From Bdellovibrio bacteriovorus (GTDB taxonomy: Bacteria; Bdellovibrionota; Bdellovibrionia; Bdellovibrionales; Bdellovibrionaceae), in the NCBI RefSeq assembly GCF_001592755.1, contig NZ_LUKF01000001.1:509189-573188 (forward strand): a stretch of DNA of 64,000 nt, in the 5' to 3' direction. Under the pieces are notes generated by a model. It saw only the letters and a list, made by a program, of their open reading frames with translations, ran no database searches and had not been told where the DNA came from. A program made the translations under genes and the position numbers. Below, one piece after another: positions 8,948-17,251 of the stretch (the stretch's first letter is position 1; every line of letters begins with the position of its first letter).

Positions 8948-8957
8948 GCATTCAATA

Positions 8958-10079
8958 ATGAGCAGAACGAAACCAGCACGCGGCGAAAATGCGGTGGAAT
9001 CCCTTGGGGAAACCTGGATTTTATCAGGAAGTACGGGTCAGGATAAACACCAAGGGTCGTACGTAAAACTAAAGATCGCGCTGGAATTTCCTCACCAAAA
9101 TGTTCGACTGCGTTTTGTAAGAGAATCTGGCTGGTCTGATTTCGTGAAAGGTTTGGGCGTCGTAGAATGCCAAACCGGCGATAAAACTTTTGATGATTTG
9201 GTCTATATTAATACCGACAGCCCGCATATCCACAGACTTCTTAAAAGCAACTCTTCTTTGCGTCAGGCTATTGGAAACATGCTTGCCAATGAAGAAGTTC
9301 AATCTGTTGAAGTTGAAGATGGACAGGTATTTCTTCGCACACGAGCTTATGGAAAACAGCGAAACACAGAGGGCGCTTGGGGCGCAATATTTCCTAAGAT
9401 TGATTTTTCATATCAGTTTGAGTGCTACAAAACCACAGCTACAAATCTCATCGAATTTAGAGAAATTCTGCTTCACAACTGGGGACACGATGCTTTCAAT
9501 TGGGATGGAAGAGGTATCGCCAAGGGTCTTATATTAAATGCCATTGGCGTCACCTCTGCACTGCTCTTAATGTATTTTTTAAATAAATTCCTTATTGAGG
9601 ATAAATACGGACATCTCGTCGACTCACTTCAGTTTTTTGTCTATGGTATTTTACCCAGTCTTATCACTTTTGTTATCTTGATAGGCCTAGGATTGTTATG
9701 GATGAGAGGTTCATCGTGGACCTTACGATTTCTTATTCCGTTTCTGATCTTGTCGTTATTTATCTCTCCGGCTTTAGTATATTCTGGTGCGAAGTATATT
9801 AATTATGCGGAGTCGACCTTCTTCAAATCCGTCGATGCTCCTATCTATTCGTTCGAAGTCGTGCTTCGTAAATCTAAAAATTCATCTCGATACGTGTGCA
9901 TGGTTCAAAGTCAGAATCCCGTCGAGTCCCAAAAGATATTGCGCGAGGATTACTATCCTGAGTTCTGTAATGAGTTGAAGCAAAAAAGATCTATGTCGAA
10001 CCTCTTCTATCACTATGAACTTCAAAAAGGAAAACTTGGTGCGTACTGGTACACAAGCAAAGCTGTCGTCACAAAGTAA
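8958..10079 (+). CDS. Membrane protein of unknown function, three predicted helices
   Basis: I do not recognise this 373-residue protein. The first 190 residues are soluble and mixed alpha/beta in look. Three hydrophobic segments follow at about 193-215 (ILNAIGVTSALLLMYFLNKF), 225-248 (FFVYGILPSLITFVILIGLG) and 254-276 (LRFLIPFLILSLFISPALVY), and then about 90 residues outside the membrane with three cysteines. There is no signal peptide at the start. The ATG at 8958 lacks a ribosome binding site. The MFS transporter gene follows after 65 nt on the same strand, so the two may be cotranscribed. Coding quality is good over its full length. Confidence 0.7.
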   Translation: MSRTKPARGENAVESLGETWILSGSTGQDKHQGSYVKLKIALEFPHQNVRLRFVRESGWSDFVKGLGVVECQTGDKTFDDLVYINTDSPHIHRLLKSNSSLRQAIGNMLANEEVQSVEVEDGQVFLRTRAYGKQRNTEGAWGAIFPKIDFSYQFECYKTTATNLIEFREILLHNWGHDAFNWDGRGIAKGLILNAIGVTSALLLMYFLNKFLIEDKYGHLVDSLQFFVYGILPSLITFVILIGLGLLWMRGSSWTLRFLIPFLILSLFISPALVYSGAKYINYAESTFFKSVDAPIYSFEVVLRKSKNSSRYVCMVQSQNPVESQKILREDYYPEFCNELKQKRSMSNLFYHYELQKGKLGAYWYTSKAVVTK

Positions 10080-10144
10080 TGCGTTAACACAATACAAATT
10101 GAAACTATCCCCATTGCTTCCTTCATGAGATAAATTGAGTCCGC

Positions 10145-11446
10145 TTGGATAAATACAAATACGAAACAACAGTCAAAGGTTTATGGGACGTTACCGGGAT
10201 GGTTTCTCTCGGAGTGATTCTTGTTTTTTATTGTTACTATCTGACGGGAATTCTTCATTTTGAAACCTCGCAAACAAAAGAATCGTCATCAGGCCTTAGC
10301 GTTGTCGCCTCCTACTTAAGCTTTGCTACGGGATTTATATTTAGGCCTTTAGGTGCGATTTATTTTGGTGCTCTAGCGGACACCGCGGGCAAAAAACGCG
10401 CCTTGGTGAAATCCTTTAAGATGCTAGGGGTTGTTTCTTTATGCATGGCTTTGCTTCACGAATCGTACATGCCAGCAAACGTAGTCTCAGTATTCGTGAT
10501 CATTGTTCGCTTACTGCAAGGATTTGCGACCGCAGGAACCGTTACATGTGCTATTGCCTACATCTATGATTTGGCGCCCACTTTAGAAAAAGGACGTTTT
10601 ACTTCTTGGCTTCAAATGGCAGCTCCATCTGGTTATTTGATTGCGATGGCCATTGTGATTCTATTTAAGCTATTTGTGTCTGCTGAAGATTTGGGAATAT
10701 GGGGCTGGAGAGTTTGCTTTCTGTTGAGTGGTCTTATCTATCCCCTCGCAGTTTACATCGACAGAAAATTTCCCGATGTACCTTTGACCTATGACCGTGA
10801 GACCTCAGCGATCAGCCATCTAAAAAATCTTTTGAGCGACAAATCAGCGCTTAAAAGAATCTTTACGTTTGCACTTTTTATCGCCATTAACGTGGGTGTT
10901 CTTGCTTATTTCTTTAATCTTTACCGACTCTATTTCTTAGGCCCTCTGTTAAAAGTCCCATCCGATGCCATCGGATTTATTGTAGCGATCTCAAGTTTGT
11001 TTCTGCTGCCGCTTTATCCTCTTTTCGGAGTTATTTCTGATAGAGTGGGTCGAACAAAAATGTGCCTGGCCGGGGCCTTTTTAGGAATTGCGGTGATTTT
11101 TCCTTACTTTTATTTTATGCAGAAATTCGCGGGTGTTGGCGGGATCGGCGCCAATAAAGCAGCGCTGATTATAATTATGGTCCTCACCGGATTTGTAATC
11201 ACACTTAGTTACGCCCCCGTTGTCGCTTTAGTTTGTGATTCTGTGGAGCCTCGTTATAGAGCCGTCTCTTTCGGCGTTATCTACAATATCGGCTTTTCGT
11301 TTATACCGTCCCTGCTGCAAATCGCCGGGAGCTATTTCTATGATAAGAATGCTTCGATCTATGGCGGAATTTATGCGGCTTTGATTGTCGCTACTTTAGC
11401 AGGCGGAATCAGCTACCTGATTCGCCCCAAAAGAACTACTGCTTAA
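10145..11446 (+). CDS. MFS transporter, metabolite:H+ symporter (ProP/ShiA-like) type
   Basis: A protein of 433 residues with about twelve hydrophobic segments. The loop between helices 2 and 3 has the MFS signature FRPLGAIYFGALADTAGKKRA, typical of the MHS subfamily (ProP, ShiA, KgtP), and the equivalent loop in the second half is GVISDRVGRTK. It should import a small solute with protons. The substrate cannot be assigned. The start is TTG at 10145, chosen because the next in-frame ATG would cut into helix 1. No strong ribosome binding site is seen. Its last 11 bases overlap the convergent HTH gene. Confidence 0.82.
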   Translation: MDKYKYETTVKGLWDVTGMVSLGVILVFYCYYLTGILHFETSQTKESSSGLSVVASYLSFATGFIFRPLGAIYFGALADTAGKKRALVKSFKMLGVVSLCMALLHESYMPANVVSVFVIIVRLLQGFATAGTVTCAIAYIYDLAPTLEKGRFTSWLQMAAPSGYLIAMAIVILFKLFVSAEDLGIWGWRVCFLLSGLIYPLAVYIDRKFPDVPLTYDRETSAISHLKNLLSDKSALKRIFTFALFIAINVGVLAYFFNLYRLYFLGPLLKVPSDAIGFIVAISSLFLLPLYPLFGVISDRVGRTKMCLAGAFLGIAVIFPYFYFMQKFAGVGGIGANKAALIIIMVLTGFVITLSYAPVVALVCDSVEPRYRAVSFGVIYNIGFSFIPSLLQIAGSYFYDKNASIYGGIYAALIVATLAGGISYLIRPKRTTA

Positions 11447-11927
11447 AACCTTTAAGGCGGTCGTTTTCAGATTCCAAAACACGAACCAGAGTCTTTAGAT
11501 CTGCCACTTCGTCTTTCAGTTGAAGAATAGTTTCTTCTTTGTCTTGAAGGATTTGGGTGTAGGCTTTTTTAAGTTCGTTCAGAAGTTTGTTGGCAGCGGT
11601 TAAGATGGGCTCATCTTTGTTGGCCTTCATTGATTTATCTTGAAGGTCCTGAGCTTTCAGAAGGTCGTCTTTTGAAGAAGCGGACATAGTGTCGTTACCT
11701 TTCATCATTCCATGATGAGCACCCACCAAGGCGTCGCTGTCTTGGGAGGGGCGATGTACTCGTTGATGGGTACCCATCGGTTCGTCCATGATGAAGTACT
11801 TGCCGTCTTCAAATCGGAATTTGATGTCGTCAGCTTTGATTCGACGGCGGAGTGTGCTCACACTAATTTTGTATTTAGTAGAGTAATCCGTTAGCGGTAA
11901 CCATGAACCAGTTGCTTCAACGTTCAT
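11436..11927 (-). CDS. HTH DNA-binding protein with C-terminal coiled coil
   Basis: A protein of 163 residues. Residues about 8-50 (LTDYSTKYKISVSTLRRRIKADD followed by the wing-like FRFEDGKYFIMDEP) look like an excisionase/MerR-type winged helix. A His/Ser-rich low-complexity linker (about 52-90) leads to a long coiled coil (about 105-163) rich in Lys, Glu and Leu. This suggests a dimeric DNA-binding protein. I do not recognise a named family. The ATG at 11927 is preceded by AAGGA at a good distance, so I prefer it to the TTG one codon upstream. Four TATCCA repeats lie in its upstream region and are candidate sites for it or for DnaA. Confidence 0.7.
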   Translation of the reverse strand: MNVEATGSWLPLTDYSTKYKISVSTLRRRIKADDIKFRFEDGKYFIMDEPMGTHQRVHRPSQDSDALVGAHHGMMKGNDTMSASSKDDLLKAQDLQDKSMKANKDEPILTAANKLLNELKKAYTQILQDKEETILQLKDEVADLKTLVRVLESENDRLKGFKQ

Positions 11928-11980
11928 CAAATTTCCTTACTAGCCAAACTTTTCGGGGTGGTCGCCCTACTCAGCTTGCG

Positions 11981-12096
11981 TATCCAACATTAACACACGA
12001 CTTCGGTCTGTCAAATTTTGTGTGAGTAGTTATCCAAATTCAACAAAATTCAGGACCTTGATCTGGCTATCCACAACTTTTTTAGCCTATCCAACT
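11981..12096. repeat. Cluster of four TATCCA direct repeats upstream of the HTH gene
   Basis: TATCCAACA (11981), TATCCAAAT (12031), TATCCACAA (12068) and TATCCAACT (12088) all have the same orientation, with steps of 50, 37 and 20 bp. Two are one base from a DnaA box when the preceding base is included: TTATCCAAA at 12030 and CTATCCACA at 12067. They occupy the spacer between two divergent genes. Confidence 0.55.
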
Positions 12097-12198
12097 AGAC
12101 CTTCGTCTGACTAAGCAACCCTAAGTCATGGATTTTCTTAAGTTCCAAAGAATCCTTTGCCCGAAAGTCCAAGAACTCTCATACTTAAAGATAACACT

Positions 12199-13398
12199 AT
12201 GCGGATTAGAGATAAGAAAAAAGTGGCCCTAGTATTAAGTGGAGGCGGCATTAAAGCGGCGGCCTTTCACATTGGGGTTTGCTTAGCTTTACAAGAAAAA
12301 GGCTTTCGCTTTGCCGGAGGTACCAAAGAGATGGTGCGTCAGAACTTCGGTGAAGACGATCCATTTACAATCCGTCTTTATGTAGGCTCTAGCGCCGGCG
12401 CTTTCGTAGCTTCAATCCTTGCCGCTGGCTACCCGATTGAGTCCCTCGTCAACGCATTCCAAATCGGTTCGGGCAGTCATCCTTCTTTTGATAAGTCGGA
12501 TTTACGGTATTTAAAACCCATCAGCTACCGCGATATTTTTAATTTAAACTCCAGCGGTTTGTTGAAGTTTATTCCGCGCACTTTGATGGAAAAGGCCTTG
12601 GTCACCGGTGGTCTTGAATCCCTTTTAAAAAACGGTCTTAAGTTAAACGGCCTTTTTTCAACCAAGGGTATTGAAGGCTATTTGCGCAAAGAGGTTTTGC
12701 TGGACAATGACTTCGCTCGTTTGGGTGTGGGTCTTTTTATTATCGGAACCCAGTTAAACCACACCCGCAAAGCCATCTTTGGTAACTTCCCGGAATCCTA
12801 TAAAACGGAAAACACGAAATACATCAACTACGCAACGATCAGTGATGCCGTGGCTTGTTCAACGGCCTTGCCTCCGGTCTTTGCTCCTTACGGAATCAAA
12901 CGTCCCGACGGAAAAGAGATGTATTATTATGACGGCGAAATTCGCGACACTCTTTCCACGCACGTGGCGGCAGATTATGGCGCGGATCTGGTGATTTCTT
13001 CTTTTTCAATTCAGCCTTATCACTACACGGAAGAGATGGGTTCGTTGCATGACTATGGAATTCCACTGATCGCAAATCAGGCTCTTTACCAAGTCGTTCA
13101 GCAAAAAATCATGCGCCATATTCAATACAAGAATGACATTCGCGGTATCTATAACGCCGTAGATGGTTACTTCAAACAGATGAACTTGCCGGCTGAGCAT
13201 CGCGACAAACTGCTTGAAATCATTCGCAATCGTGTGAACTATCGCCCGGAAGTGGATTACATCTATATTGCTCCACGCCCGAACAACTATGAAATGTTTT
13301 TCGTTGATCACTTCAGTTTAAATCCAGAGATTTTAGCGCGCATTGTGCGTATCGGATTTAAATCCGCGATCAACGTTCTTCGCCACTACGACGTTTAG
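12199..13398 (+). CDS. Patatin-like phospholipase
   Basis: A protein of 399 residues with all patatin motifs. These are the glycine-rich oxyanion loop SGGGIKAAAFHIG near the N-terminus, the nucleophile elbow G-S-S65-A-G, and the Asp-Gly of the dyad at D245-G246 (YYDGEIRD). The family hydrolyses acyl chains from phospholipids. There is no signal peptide. In a predator it could act on self or prey membranes, but this is inference. I chose the ATG at 12199, seven residues before the conserved VALVLSGGG strand. An in-frame TTG 14 codons upstream is the alternative. The gene ends in a 4-bp overlap with the convergent transglutaminase gene. Confidence 0.88.
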   Translation: MRIRDKKKVALVLSGGGIKAAAFHIGVCLALQEKGFRFAGGTKEMVRQNFGEDDPFTIRLYVGSSAGAFVASILAAGYPIESLVNAFQIGSGSHPSFDKSDLRYLKPISYRDIFNLNSSGLLKFIPRTLMEKALVTGGLESLLKNGLKLNGLFSTKGIEGYLRKEVLLDNDFARLGVGLFIIGTQLNHTRKAIFGNFPESYKTENTKYINYATISDAVACSTALPPVFAPYGIKRPDGKEMYYYDGEIRDTLSTHVAADYGADLVISSFSIQPYHYTEEMGSLHDYGIPLIANQALYQVVQQKIMRHIQYKNDIRGIYNAVDGYFKQMNLPAEHRDKLLEIIRNRVNYRPEVDYIYIAPRPNNYEMFFVDHFSLNPEILARIVRIGFKSAINVLRHYDV

Positions 13399-15323
13399 TG
13401 GCTGCGAATTTCATTTTTCCAGTTTGTTAAAAGCTCTTTGCCCGACGAAGCTGTTTTACCAGCATAAGTTTGTTCGTCATAAAACGTTTCGATTTCTTGA
13501 AGAATCATTTTCAAATAAGGAAACTGTGCCTGCAGCTTTTTTAGAAACTCCAGCGGAGGCTCTGAATTTTCGCGCTGGATATTCTTTTTTTCGGCCCACT
13601 TTTCCACGGCTTGCAACAGAACTTGTGCTTCATTAAGGTTTCTTTTCTGTTTGAAAAGACTGCGGAAAATTAAAACAAGTGCGGCAATAACAACGACAAG
13701 TAAGAAAGTGGATTGAATTCTGTAATTCAACAAAGCACTCCAAAAACTTTGTTGAGACGTTTTATCAAAATCGATAAGGAAATAAGTCCATCGATAGTTG
13801 ATATCTTCCACCCAAAAACTGACTTCATCCCATAGAAGAAAATCTTCTTTCGCTGGCGGACGCCAATCCACGGCGCGCGCAAAGGCCCGCTGATCTTCTT
13901 CCGAAAGTCCAAAAAATTCTTCTGCACCGATCACCAAACGAAGAGGCGCAACCCATAAAGTTGGATCGATTCGCTGCCACTGTCCTTCATTAAAGATTTC
14001 AACCCAGGCGTGAGCATCTTTTTGCGAAACTTTCCAAAAGTTGCCCAAAGGATTAAAACGGCCGCCTTGATATCCGACGATCACTCGCGCGGGAATTCCT
14101 AAGGATCTTGCAAGAGTCGCGTAAGCTCCCGCAAAATGCTCACAAAACCCTCGTTTTCTTTCAAAAAGAAAAGTTTCTAGATCGTTTGGACCATAAACGC
14201 CGGGAGATAGCGTGTAGACGAATCCGTTATCTACAAAAAGTTTTTGCAGTTCTTCGACCTTTTGGGGAATAGAAAGATTTCTGCTTAAGACACCGTCGAC
14301 CCATGCGTGAACACGTCCTTGTACGGGAGGAACCTGAAGATCTTCATCCTGCGGAGTCGCTCTGTCCTTATAGTCATGCTCATAATATCCCCGATACATT
14401 GAAGATTTATTTAATGGCCGAATTGACCGATAGATGTTCTGAGGAAGCGCTAGAACTTGATTCACGTCTAAGTCGACATGCTTTGTTCCCTCTAAAACAA
14501 AAAGATAGAGCTGAGATGTGGGCTCAATTGCGACCTCATAAGTTGGCAAAGATTTATAGTCTTCTGTTGAAGGAGCTCTAAATCCCAAGCGTCGCGGACG
14601 CCAGCTCAAACCCCGCGATTGAGTCAAAACCGATCCACGCCAATAGAGATCTACCGATTTATTTATCGGCAGATTTTCAATCTTGGCCCGAAATGCTGTT
14701 GCCGTGTTCGTTGCAAGTTCCGCCACCATCCCGGGGTTTATTTCATCGGTAAAGCCAATTTCTCCGAACTGCGCAGAACCGCGCGACATCGCCCACGGTA
14801 AAACAAAGCGCGGAAAGGCAAAAAATAAAATCACAGCCATCGGCACTGAAAGAATGAATATCTTTAATAGTACTTTCGCGCGAGCCGGCAGCGATTCAGG
14901 CAAGAGCGAATACCAAAGCCCGACAAAGGCCAAAACGGAAGGAATTATCCAATATATATCTAAACTAAAAAGCGCCTTCACTGAAATCAAAAGAAAGCCC
15001 AGAAGGATCACAAATTTATGATCGCGTTCGTTCTGATAGTCCATGATTCTTAATGAAGAAAGAGCTAACAAAAATGTATACGCGGGCTCCTGGCCAATCA
15101 AAGTGCGAAATTGAACAAGCACTTGAATTAACAAAAGAACACTTAGGATTCCCGTGGCCTTTCTAGATAAAGGTTTCCACTGAAGATTTTCTACGCCCCA
15201 CTTCCAAAAAAGCATGACGAAGCTGAAAACAGCTATCCATGCTGAAACCTCAAGCGCTACCATCGCCATGGCGATAATAAATGAAACGGCGAGTGCTTTC
15301 TGAGAGTAGAACCTTTTTGTCAT
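13395..15323 (-). CDS. Transglutaminase-like membrane protein (TgpA type)
   Basis: A protein of 642 residues. About six hydrophobic helices fill the first 180 residues. A DUF3488-like periplasmic part follows, then a transglutaminase core with the Cys-His-Asp triad (KRGFCEHFAGAYATLAR, DAHAWVEIF, RIDPT). One more helix (about 540-560) and a C-terminal cytoplasmic tail end the protein. This is the TgpA architecture (transglutaminase core in the periplasm). The ATG at 15323 overlaps the DUF58 stop as ATGA, so translation is coupled. Order moxR-DUF58-transglutaminase is a widely conserved set thought to work in envelope protein maturation or stress. The substrate is unknown. Confidence 0.87.
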   Translation of the reverse strand: MTKRFYSQKALAVSFIIAMAMVALEVSAWIAVFSFVMLFWKWGVENLQWKPLSRKATGILSVLLLIQVLVQFRTLIGQEPAYTFLLALSSLRIMDYQNERDHKFVILLGFLLISVKALFSLDIYWIIPSVLAFVGLWYSLLPESLPARAKVLLKIFILSVPMAVILFFAFPRFVLPWAMSRGSAQFGEIGFTDEINPGMVAELATNTATAFRAKIENLPINKSVDLYWRGSVLTQSRGLSWRPRRLGFRAPSTEDYKSLPTYEVAIEPTSQLYLFVLEGTKHVDLDVNQVLALPQNIYRSIRPLNKSSMYRGYYEHDYKDRATPQDEDLQVPPVQGRVHAWVDGVLSRNLSIPQKVEELQKLFVDNGFVYTLSPGVYGPNDLETFLFERKRGFCEHFAGAYATLARSLGIPARVIVGYQGGRFNPLGNFWKVSQKDAHAWVEIFNEGQWQRIDPTLWVAPLRLVIGAEEFFGLSEEDQRAFARAVDWRPPAKEDFLLWDEVSFWVEDINYRWTYFLIDFDKTSQQSFWSALLNYRIQSTFLLVVVIAALVLIFRSLFKQKRNLNEAQVLLQAVEKWAEKKNIQRENSEPPLEFLKKLQAQFPYLKMILQEIETFYDEQTYAGKTASSGKELLTNWKNEIRSH

Positions 15324-16264
15324 AAAAGATCTTCCCTGCTTAGGTGAGCAAGGACCTCTAGGCACATCTTGCGATGAGCAGAACTTTGATCTTTAGCGAT
15401 ATGATGCTTTCCGACTTCGAGAGAAAATGAATGGCCTAGCTTGTGTGCTTCATCAATCCACAAACACAGTTGCGAAATTCTTGCTTCTTCATCATGCAAA
15501 TGAGCTGTCTGTTTCCAAGAAAAATGCAGCGAAGGCTTCTCGGACTCTTCAAAATTTTTTACAAGCAGTTCCTGCCTGCGTGCTGTCGCTTTCCAATCTA
15601 TTCGCCTTAAAGAATCCGTGCTTTGGTAAGTACGATGCTCCCTGAATAAGCCTGTATTTTCACTGTCTGTTTCCGCATAAGAGTTTTGTGGAAAAGCCTC
15701 TTCGCCTTTTCTTGCCGGATAAACTGTGATTTCTCGAGGAGTTTTAAAGACTCTCCACGCTCTTAACAAAGAAAAAGGAAATGTACTTTGAACCGCTATT
15801 CTGGGAAGAAGATGTCGGCCGCGTTTTTTAAAAACAAAGGGAACAAGAACCACGTCTTCTTCCTGTGGCTCAAGATCCGTGCGCGAAGAGGTTTCAGGAT
15901 ACTTTTCGAAATAGCTTTCGATCTGAAAACACGGCGACTTTGCATTATTTTTCAATGTTACGCTTAAGGCCGATGTCTCGTCGCAAAAAGCTTCGTCAAT
16001 GTGAACATCAATAACATCAACGCCATCGACATTTTTATTGGTGATAAAAGTTCCTGTGAAAGCCACAGAGATTAAGAAAAAGAAGAAAATGTAAATCAAA
16101 TTGTTGGAGTATCCAACCGCCATAAAAAATAGAACTAGCGACATCAACCCAAAGGCGACGCCAAATCCTGTCGGCAGAATATAGGTTCGCGTTTTCTTTT
16201 TAGACAGGAACTGGCGTGCTTTTTTGTAAAGCCCCTGCCCACTCACGGCCGCGTTTGATGCCAT
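15320..16264 (-). CDS. DUF58 family protein, two N-terminal helices
   Basis: A protein of 314 residues. Two transmembrane segments (about 30-80) are followed by a beta-rich domain, then the DUF58 signature DSLRRIDWKATARRQELLVK. The C-terminal part probably has a vWA-like fold. DUF58 proteins sit between MoxR ATPases and transglutaminase or vWA proteins and are thought to be their partners. I start at the ATG at 16264, which has GGAGG six bases upstream. The frame stays open to a TTG four codons earlier. The start lies 65 nt inside the end of moxR, and the stop overlaps the transglutaminase start. Confidence 0.85.
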   Translation of the reverse strand: MASNAAVSGQGLYKKARQFLSKKKTRTYILPTGFGVAFGLMSLVLFFMAVGYSNNLIYIFFFFLISVAFTGTFITNKNVDGVDVIDVHIDEAFCDETSALSVTLKNNAKSPCFQIESYFEKYPETSSRTDLEPQEEDVVLVPFVFKKRGRHLLPRIAVQSTFPFSLLRAWRVFKTPREITVYPARKGEEAFPQNSYAETDSENTGLFREHRTYQSTDSLRRIDWKATARRQELLVKNFEESEKPSLHFSWKQTAHLHDEEARISQLCLWIDEAHKLGHSFSLEVGKHHIAKDQSSAHRKMCLEVLAHLSREDLL

Positions 16265-17114
16265 GATTGCCTCCAAGACGATGTCCTAATACAGGAATCA
16301 AAACTTGTTGAACATCTTCAGGTCGTAAATAGTTTCTTCCATCCATAAAGGCCCAAGCCTTCGCGGCTTTCGCTAAAGCCATTCCTGCACGAGTTGAAAG
16401 TGGTGCTCCTTCAAATCCGGGACGACGAGATCGCTCTAAAAGATCCGCGATGTACTGAGCGACATTAGCGGACACTTGCACTTTTGTAACTTCAATCAAA
16501 GCTTCTGCAATTTCAGTTTCACTAAATAGCGGATGAATTTTTTGCAGCAAATGTCGAGGATCATCACCTTGTAAAATGCGCACTTCGGTTTCTTTAGAGG
16601 CCGGATGTAGTTCTAAACTCATTAGAAAACGATCTAGCTGACTTTCTGGTAAAGGAAAGGTGCCGGTCTGTTGATGCGGGTTCTGAGTTGCGATCACATA
16701 GAATGGATGCGGCAGTGGCCAGGTCACACCTTCAACAGACACTTCGCCTTCTTCCATCGCTTGTAGCAAAGCACTTTGGGTGCGCGGGCTTGCGCGATTC
16801 AACTCATCCGCCATCACCATCTGTGAAAATAACGGCCCTTGATGAAAAACGAATTTATGTTCTTGCGGATGATAGATCTGTCCGCCAATTACATCCGCTG
16901 GTAAAAGATCAATCGTGAATTGCACGCGACGAGTTTTTAATCCGGTGAGCTTCCCTAGCACCTGAACAAGAGTGGTTTTTCCAACTCCGGGCAAGTCTTC
17001 AATAAGCAAATGGCCGCCCGCCAGAAGGCAGGTGATGGCCAAACGAATTTCAACATTCTTATCCAGAACGACCTTCGAGGCCTGAGCAATGAGTTCGTGA
17101 AACTTCTGATTCAT
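16200..17114 (-). CDS. MoxR family AAA+ ATPase
   Basis: A protein of 304 residues with Walker A DLPGVGKTT, Walker B MVMADELNRASPRTQSALLQAMEE, sensor 1 FYVIATQNP and the C-terminal lid helices containing STRAGMALAKAAKAWA. MoxR ATPases act as chaperone-like remodelers of vWA/DUF58 client proteins, and the two following genes are the standard partners. It is the first gene of the three-gene minus-strand operon. The ATG at 17114 is used here. A TTG two codons upstream is in frame, and no clear ribosome binding site separates them. Confidence 0.9.
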   Translation of the reverse strand: MNQKFHELIAQASKVVLDKNVEIRLAITCLLAGGHLLIEDLPGVGKTTLVQVLGKLTGLKTRRVQFTIDLLPADVIGGQIYHPQEHKFVFHQGPLFSQMVMADELNRASPRTQSALLQAMEEGEVSVEGVTWPLPHPFYVIATQNPHQQTGTFPLPESQLDRFLMSLELHPASKETEVRILQGDDPRHLLQKIHPLFSETEIAEALIEVTKVQVSANVAQYIADLLERSRRPGFEGAPLSTRAGMALAKAAKAWAFMDGRNYLRPEDVQQVLIPVLGHRLGGNHGIKRGREWAGALQKSTPVPV

Positions 17115-17192
17115 GCTCAATAAGGATATTAGGTCTTACTGCACGGGAGTAGCTATTCCCCGAAGTCCCGATGAAAGACTAGCGATTTACAA

Positions 17193-17222
17193 ATAAAAAA
17201 GCCCTGGTAGTTGCCAGGGCTT
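17193..17222 (-). terminator. Terminator of the nuo operon
   Basis: On the minus strand the stem GCCCTGG/CCAGGGC, extended by A-T pairs and with a 6-nt loop, is followed by TTTTTTATTTG. It lies 30 nt after the nuoN stop. Confidence 0.9.
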
Positions 17223-17251
17223 AGTATGTTTTTTATCGAAGTGCAGTCAGC

